A stretch of 64,000 bases of DNA. It comes from Arabidopsis thaliana (Eukaryota > Streptophyta > Magnoliopsida > Brassicales > Brassicaceae). The DNA lies in NCBI RefSeq assembly GCF_000001735.4, contig NC_003070.9:1674001-1738000 (forward strand), in the 5' to 3' direction. Under the pieces are notes generated by a model, which saw nothing but the letters and a program-made list of their open reading frames with translations, was not told the DNA's origin and searched no databases. Positions 56,981 through 64,000 of this stretch are shown here, piece by piece. The stretch's first letter is position 1. Every line of letters begins with the position of its first letter. Position numbers and translations under genes: made by a program.

Positions 56981-58406
56981 ATGGTGTACGAAATAACTGA
57001 GCAAAAAAGTAATTATTTCTTCACAATTATCGCTGTATAGCTTTTTCTTGTGCTGTTTCTGATGTACAACTCTTTTGGCAACGGATTTTCGTTAGTTCTA
57101 AGCATTTTGTCGGTCCTGTCGTTCACTTGTCTTTCTCTTGTCTTATAAACATTACTGAACAGATCAAGGTAGATACTGGGTCAGATTTCTTTATATACGT
57201 GTTATATCTCTTCTTTAGGAATTAAATCAGTAATAGAAATCACAAACTTCATTTTTCTTTGTCTTATGGCTTCCATTTCCTGAATGTTTGCAGAAGTTGG
57301 GTTGGGCCTCATTGGTTTTGGTTTATCCTTTACGTTTCTCGGAGTCATCTTGTACTTTGACAGAGGTTTGCTCGCTCTAGGAAACGTGAGGATATCCTTG
57401 TTATTTCTAAACATTAAATCTACACAAGGGTCCAACATTTGAGTCTCATTTGGCTTTTGTGTTCAGTTATTCTGGTTGATAGGTGTTGGCCTTTTACTTG
57501 GTTGGCAGTCGACTTGGAGAGTATTTACAAATGTTAATAACTTGAGGGTACGCATTGGACTAATTCTAATCTCTGTTAATTGTTTCTCTTGATGAACCTT
57601 TCATATGGACATATCAATATGTTCTTGCAGGGGACTATCTGTTTCGTCCTTGGACTCTTTCTAATATTTGTACGTTGGCCCATTATCGGCATTATCTTGG
57701 AGATATACGGTGTCATTGTCCTATTCGGGTGAGTGCATTTGTTTCTGTTGCTCATAGTTTCTTATCGAGTTTTTCACACATTGTGCTTTTAGATTTGACA
57801 TATTAAAGCAGACTGAAAAATGAGTAAACTAGTGGTTCTGGCACAGCACACTAGGATCTTTTGCCTACAGAATGATGATGTTTGACTAATAACAATCCAT
57901 ATCTGATGAACTCATTTCCTTTCACCAGTCACTTATTAATTTTATTCAGCTTCTTGCTTAAAGTTTTAGCCTGTTACAGTGTCTAACCAACATCACATGT
58001 ACTAACTTTGCAGCGGATTTTGGTCAACAGTAAAGGCATTTCTTTCCCAGATTCCTTTTGTCGGATGGATAATACAGTATCCTCTCATGGTAAGTAATCC
58101 ACAACAACACTTGCCTTTTCCTCTAATGCTCCTTTCTTATGCTTTTTGTACATTCAGAGCTTCCTGTCAGGGCCTTGTTCTTGAACAACATCCCGTGCTC
58201 CTGCCTCAATTTATTCAGTCCCTTGTGGTAGCTTAAGTTAGCCTTTCTCGGAAATGGATAGACCCAATGGACGTTTCCTGATATTTAGTTTGCACATGAT
58301 ATAGGGATGAACATAAAATGATTTAGAGCGATGGACTGAATTTTGTTTTGGAATGATCTGTTTATTTTTGCAGGTTCTTGAGCAACTTGTAAGAGGTGCT
58401 CGTTGA
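56981..58406 (+). CDS. Got1/Sft2-like vesicle-transport protein
   Basis: Six exons: 56981-57008, 57294-57385, 57467-57547, 57631-57728, 58014-58089 and 58374-58406; 135 residues. Four hydrophobic segments (GLIGFGLSFTFLGVILYF, LFWLIGVGLLLGWQST, GTICFVLGLFLIFVRWPIIG, IILEIYGVIVLFGGFW) and a short cytosolic tail ending RGAR match the Got1/SFT2 family. These are Golgi membrane proteins that assist ER-Golgi and endosome-Golgi vesicle fusion. The position and size agree with the locus I recall as AT1G05785. The last coding exon is only 33 bases. Confidence 0.92.
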
Positions 58407-59038
58407 AAAAGATCAATCTCAATCTCATGGCTCTTCAGCCGCTTAACGACATCAAAGCCTTTCTTTCTTTTTTGGGACATGACAGAGACTTTGCTCTGTT
58501 TTTTGTTTTTTTGGTAAACCTCACCTTTGCTCTGTTTTACATGTCTAATTTTGCTGTATATGCCAAAATACATTTTCCCTTAAATTGATTTATCTTCTCG
58601 TTAAGCAAGTATTTTCAACTATAACTCCAATCTTGTGCCAAATTTAATCAAATTCAGATGATAAGTTTTTTTTTTTAAACCTCCAATCTTGTCCCAACTC
58701 AATTTTCATTATGTAACGTGCGGATAATAATTAAGTAGTTTTGTAACGAATCAACGACATATTTAACATAAATTAAATTTTAACAGAATAAAAAGTGTTC
58801 ACGTTATTAAATTTTGTTTTTATTTGCGTACGGACATAAGTTCCTAAATGTGTCAGCCAAAGATCAAATTGTTTTCAGGATCAGACAGAGATCATCGAGT
58901 GCGGATTTTTCTCGGAGAGATGTCTCTTCGTGCTTTCTTGCTCGGCGAGGCATTGACCTAAACCCGCTTAATAATCTCCGACGAAGATCCAGGACACACT
59001 CGGCGTTAAGAGGGGAAAGAACCAAAAATCAAACAATC
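58407..59038. other. Got1-like 3' flank and lipase leader
   Basis: 58407 to about 58590 is the likely 3' UTR of the Got1-like gene. An AT-rich gap follows, and from about 58850 the leader of the lipase gene. A frame at 58814 runs in phase into the lipase start but has no family support, so the ATG at 59039 is preferred. Confidence 0.45.
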
Positions 59039-62000
59039 ATGTGGATTTCGAGGTTGAAGAGAGTTAGGAGAACGATTATGGTTCTGGGCGTTGCCAATTT
59101 CGTCGTGATTGTTTCCGGCTGCGTTCTTACTCTCGTTTCTGACGCAGATTGCGACAGCCCCGGACAACTATTTCCCCTCTTCGCCGTTTGTTTCGCTGCC
59201 GGCGTCAAACTCGCCGCCATGGTTAAGGTCGGTACTACTCAGGAACTCATGGCTATGACCATTATGGATTCTCCTACTCAGAACAACCACCAAAGAAAGG
59301 TTCTTTTCTCTATCTCTCTTCAATTCTCACTCTCTCTCAATTCTGAATTTCTTCTTTTTAAAAATCAAGTCTTTCTTCAAGGATTGGCGTTGACTTAACT
59401 TAATGTTAGATAGAGAATTGGTTCTGAGATTATGCATTCTGTTATGATTTATCTCTTCTTGTGTGTTGGATATGCAGTTGAAGTATAAGACCTGGCTTTG
59501 GTGGACTCGGTTTGCAATGGTGATTACTGTATTGCAATTTATTGGTGCCACTTACCTTTTATTCCGTCTCGCCAAATATGTTTCCCGTGATGGATTGCCA
59601 AGGAATTGCGTTTTAGGTAAACTAACACATTTTACATTCATGTGCTTTGTCTAAAGTCACATACTTGGCCATTTATAATCTTGAGATATATATTTGTTTG
59701 GGTTAAACATGGCATATCTTTTTGTTTCTATGCATTTTTTCTTGCTTAAGAATCTCTTTAGTAACTTCTTTGCTCAGGGTTATCTCCGGACACTGGTGGG
59801 TGGAAGCAAACACTTCAGGTTACCTTCTTGATCACTGTTTGCTTTGTTGCGCTGGCACAATGCTTTACGGGATCAGATATATTGCAATGGCGGTCTTTCT
59901 ATGCAACCCAAGATGATGCCTGGAAAGCTCACTACCAGGAAGTATTTGACCATGGAATTCGTGAAGTTTTGTGCTGTCTTGGACGTCGTGAATATATGCA
60001 AGTTTTGTTTTCCTGATTTAATACTGAAATCATTTATACTCATTTGTCCTGGTTCTGGAGATTTATAGCAACTTTACTAGTTCAGACTCTTAGAATTTGA
60101 TTGTCTGCTTCAGGGGTGTTATTGAGGAAGACGAAGTGTGTTCAGTTGCAAGACTCTTAGGTGATCTTGTTTCATATCGTGCATCTGGCACTGGCCATTT
60201 GGAATTTTTGGCAGGTTAATATCTGAAACTTATATAAGCTTGTTTGGTGTCGATGATTTTGTTTGTTGTTGTCAATTGTTAGTATTTAAGAAGGAAAAAC
60301 GTGGAGAAGTCTCTCAGGCTTTGAAGTTTCAGTTTTTCTAATATTAGAGTACTGGGGTCTGGAAGTCATTTTAATCATGCCTTGTCATAGTTGACAATAT
60401 TTGAAGAGAATTCTAACTCTCTGAAACCTTGATCAACAGTCGGCAACTAGATTTTGTGATATTGATCAAACCAGTGACTTCTCTCTTCTGTCTTTTAATA
60501 TTTTTCTAGAGTCATGGTATTATGTCATCGTAGATTACCTGAGTGATGAAGAGAGTTCCCTAAAGAAGTGCTTAAATTGATATGCTATGATGTACACTTT
60601 GTGTTGTAGTCTCTTGTCACTACTCTTCTTGCTAAGTAATCTCAGTGTGTGAACCTTATTATCTATTCAGGCCTTGCTCTGCTGCAAAGTAATAGCCAGT
60701 TTCCTGAATCATATGAGGACTGTATGGAAGCTCCAGCATTTCATCTTCAGGAGGCTGCTATGTTGCATAAATTTGCAGAAGCTGCTTATACTGTATGTTT
60801 GACAACACAGGCTCCAAAACTCTTCTTAAAATGGTAGATTTCTCTAACCTTCACGTGTTGTGCAGGGGCCGCTGCTTGATGTTGGGAGAAATCCTGCTTT
60901 ATTTTTATGCACATGGATTTGTAGACAAGGGATTTTAACACCTTGGAGCCGTAAATGGTATACTATACCTGGTTAGCTCGTTTGAAGAAACTCAACTTGT
61001 TTCTTTGAAGTTTACTCTTTCCAGTTTTCATACCTTTCCCTTGTGTCTGATCTTGATACGGACAAATACATATTATATCAATGTAAGAAACTTCCTTGCA
61101 ATTATTTGCAGGCGGCCTAAACTTGATGGTGATAATTGGTGGCGAGGTCATGCAGCTGCCTTCCTTAAGTTCATAAATTTTCCTGCTCATGTTCTTCGAC
61201 GAGGCCGAATTTGTAGGGTAAGTTTCTTCGTTTTCATCTTCTGTTCCAAAACCAAGAATGAAAATGGATTCATATGAATGTTGTGCCTCCTTTATATATG
61301 GTTCCACGACCAAAGCAAGCCATGGCAGAAAAATCTTGTATGCCTTGTTTCATTTGACATTAAATGGAAACGGGTTCACAGTAAAAAAAATAATTTTTAG
61401 TAGAAAACAAACTGTTATCGAAGTTGTTTGATATGTTTTGCATTTATCCATCAGAATCTTTCTCATCTATTCGTTTAATTATTCTATTGTGGCAGGAGAA
61501 GTGTAAAGCAACATACTTTGTTGTAGTCTTACATTATCTTAGATGTGTTGTAATTGCTGTTCGAGGAACTGAGACGGCTGAAGACCTCATAACTGATGGT
61601 TTAGGCCGTGCGTGTTCACTAACTGTTGAGGACTTGGATGGGCTAACAAAGTCAGTCTCTATCTCTTTCTTATACAAAAACAATATTTATGCTTGTGAGT
61701 TTGGATTCAAAATCAAAAACCTACGGTTTCACAAGTTAACTAATTATTAGTTGATGTGTAAATCTAAAAACATTTCTGCAGTTCTGTTAGTTTAGAACTC
61801 AAAACTTCGATATCTGATGTTTCAAGTCACGCATGCTTTCTCTTTCTTCTGATTTATGTTGAGGTCTCACTACACACTACTCCGCCTGTCAGTAGTAATG
61901 ATTCTCCTTTTTGCTGTTTCATGTGTTTTTCTGTCAGTCATGTACATGGTATGGATACATCTCGCAAACACTATGGACATTCAGGAATAGTGGAAGCTGC

Positions 62001-63365
62001 AAGAGATCTATTTATGCAAATAGAAGGAGACCCCAAATCTGGAGGTACGAGTTAAGCTATAACTGACCCTTGATGTTGTACCTTTGTGATATGTGTTCAT
62101 AAATTGCCACAATACAAGCTTCTTTACGCTAATATACAAATGACTACGCAGAGTCAGAATCAAGTGGGTTCTTGTCCTCATTGATTGGTGATGGTTGTGA
62201 GTGTGATGGCTACAGCATTCGCATTGTTGGGCATTCTTTAGGAGGTGCTATCGCCTCATTACTGGGAATTAGAGTACGTTTTTAATTAATAAAAGGTTAC
62301 ATGCCTTTCTTTAACATATCTTTCGTTTCTGAGTTCTTTTCTTTTTGCGGGTAGCTTCGTTGCAGATTCCCTAACCTATATGTATATGCCTATGGACCTC
62401 TCCCATGTGTAGATTCGGATGTGGCAGAGGCATGTTCAGAATTTGTTACAAGGTAAATTTTTGATCATGCTGATTTTAATGGTTTAGATTAAGTCACTAA
62501 TTGTTTAGCCCCTTGATGCAATTCTTAACAGCATTGTACTCGATAACGAATTCTCATCACGACTTTCATATGGATCAATCCGCCGGCTCCAAGTAGCAGC
62601 AATCAAAGTACTGTCTCAAGACCCAAAAGCTGATACAGCACTCATTTTCAGACTCGCACGCCGGTTCTTGTCTGCAAGCAAACGCCAACGAGAAAATGTT
62701 GAAGAAAAAACTTCAGAAGAAGCAATAGATGGTAACAACTTTAATCTCACTCTGATACTCATTCTTTTAGTTTCCCCCATCAAGAGAAATTACCTAATGA
62801 GAAATATTTGCTTCTTCTTGCTTTTCTTGGTAAGTTAACAATTCACCGGAAAGCCAACACGATCAAATATACCCAATATGGGAAGAAGCTGAAGCAGAAA
62901 TGCAGCAAGATAGCGAAGAGTTCATAAACCCATTTCACGGTATGGCCTCAGAGGATAATCCCGTGTCTCAGTTTATGGAAACAGGACCAACAAAAGAAGA
63001 CGATGATGAAGCTCCAGAGATGTTCATGCCCGGTTTAGTCATTCATATTGTACCCGAAGGAAACAACATGAGTGTGCCGATATGGCGAGGATGGCCAATC
63101 TGTGATGTGACGGATGGTTACAAAGCTTATGTTGCAAACAGAGAGAGCTTCAAAGAAATTATGGTTTCTCCATCAATGTTCCTTGATCATCTTCCTTGGA
63201 GGTAACTCTCTAAAACACAACTTTGATTTTTTTAAGTCAAAACAGAGCCTCTCTGAATCATTGCTACTGCAATTTATTGACTTCAGATGTAGACACGCGC
63301 TGCAGAAGGTTCTAGAATCTCGGAATCTCTTCTTCGATCTGACAAGTGAGACTGATATAGTATAA
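59039..63365 (+). CDS. Multi-pass membrane class 3 lipase (diacylglycerol-lipase-like)
   Basis: Fourteen exons: 59039-59299, 59478-59616, 59778-59997, 60114-60214, 60671-60792, 60866-60957, 61112-61217, 61496-61650, 61938-62044, 62152-62273, 62355-62452, 62532-62731, 62835-63201 and 63287-63365; 722 residues. Four N-terminal transmembrane segments (near residues 13-33, 45-62, 98-118 and 146-166) precede a class 3 lipase domain. Its nucleophile elbow is GHSLGG, at about 461. The membrane-plus-lipase layout resembles sn-1-specific diacylglycerol lipases. Intron 3 uses a GC donor (AT/GCAAGT at 59998). The C-terminal region holds an acidic insert (TKEDDDEAPE). The substrate is unproven. I recall the locus as AT1G05790. 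Confidence 0.9.
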
Positions 63366-64000
63366 CACAAGACATGAACAGGTTTCTCTAAACTTCGATT
63401 GAACAACACAATGTGCATATATGTTCTTCTTATTGAAACATCAAACAACATAATGAATGAACTTTTCATATATATCTTCAAAATCAAATTCGTTTTTTTT
63501 TTTTATAAAGTTGTTTGGAGGCCACTAAGAATTTCGAGATGCTTGTACAACTGTACAAGGGATCGAATCGAACCCGCTTGACGTGTTAGGACGAAACTAG
63601 AGATGTAGATTAGCATTGTCGGCTGGTCGTTATTTATATAATCTTTTTCGTATATAGATCATTACTTTTGTAGCAAGTTATAGCTTTATTTAGAATCAAA
63701 CTCAAGAACCCTCACTGCAGCTTCCTTGAAGAGAAGACTCGTCTCTCAATCTTCAAAAGTAAGGAAAATATGAATAAACCTCGAACCAAATTTGGCTGCA
63801 AACACTTGAATTAGTCATGCGAACAATAAAAGACAGGAGAAAAGCAAAAGTAATATTCAAACAAAGGTTTTTAGGTTAATATCTCAAGTTGCTTAGGATG
63901 CTCTTAAAAATCCACAGTTTTTTAAAATTGGGGAATCATTTGATAATTATTCCTTTGCATAATATTGAAAATTAAGAGTTGAAAAGAAGAGAAGCTGAGT
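63366..64000. other. Lipase 3' flank
   Basis: Probable 3' UTR followed by AT-rich DNA. I see no further gene before the window ends. Confidence 0.5.

Noticed and set aside
58814-59038. N-terminal extension of the lipase frame
   Set aside because: It is in phase with the lipase start but has no ATG-led support and no similarity to the family. The ATG at 59039 starts just before the first transmembrane segment.
1-64000. Search for LTR or other virus-derived elements, tRNA genes, CRISPR arrays and prokaryotic operons
   Set aside because: I saw no long terminal repeats, gag/pol-like frames, tRNA B-box plus A-box pairs, or regularly spaced direct repeats with unique spacers. The tandem arrays at 2520 and 54600 have degenerate units without spacers.

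Overview
This is a 64 kb stretch of nuclear plant DNA. I recognise it as the top arm of Arabidopsis thaliana chromosome 1 (or a very close relative), matching from memory the locus run AT1G05610 to AT1G05790. The evidence is AT-rich intergenic DNA, short GT-AG introns (I see one GC-AG intron), and a gene order and protein lengths that reproduce that interval: APS2, URH2, 5PTASE13, UGT74E1/E2, BT3, CLB19, RTM1. There is no bacterial or viral operon structure. I found no tRNA or rRNA gene, no CRISPR array and no LTR element. Splice sites were placed by hand, and the phases close in every recognised multi-exon gene except the B3 gene, whose 5' end is uncertain.

Layout. 1-1934 (-): APS2, 3' end cut by the window edge. 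2520-3150: a three-copy tandem repeat. 3507-4270 (-): a B3/DUF313 gene with an uncertain 5' end. 5286-7527 (+): nucleoside hydrolase URH2. 8483-13153 (+): WD40/inositol polyphosphate 5-phosphatase 5PTASE13, convergent with an ankyrin-PGG membrane protein (13436-15501, -). 16264-18126 and 20286-22058 (-): two polygalacturonases on a roughly 3.2 kb tandem duplication that includes their promoters. 23755-24400 (-): unexplained exon-like sequence behind an intronless PPR gene (24574-26799, -). 27213-28715 and 29196-30639 (-): tandem glucosyltransferases UGT74E1 and UGT74E2. 31402-32438: a non-autonomous Helitron. 33809-35132 (+): BT3. 35796-39245 (+): malectin-like LRR receptor kinase. 42198-43023 (+): small atypical bHLH. 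43677-44849 (-): Sep15-like protein sharing a 257 bp divergent promoter with the first of two tandem FAM136A/DUF842 genes (45107-46159 and 46674-47309, +). 47523-49025 (+): CLB19. 49797-50440 and 51547-52250 (-): jacalin genes RTM1 and a tandem paralogue. 52761-54180 (+): VMA21-like protein whose intron holds a roughly 500 bp inverted repeat. 54600-56000: repeats and internally duplicated small ORFs. 56981-58406 (+): Got1/Sft2-like protein. 59039-63365 (+): multi-pass class 3 lipase.

The neighbours do not form one pathway. The recurring theme is local tandem duplication (polygalacturonases, UGTs, DUF842 proteins, jacalins). I see no convincing new multi-gene system. The observations most worth following are the long intronic foldback in the VMA21-like gene, the substituted active site of APS2, the exon-like sequence behind the PPR gene, the overlapping upstream ORF of 5PTASE13, and the Sep15 homologue that reads arginine where animals use selenocysteine.
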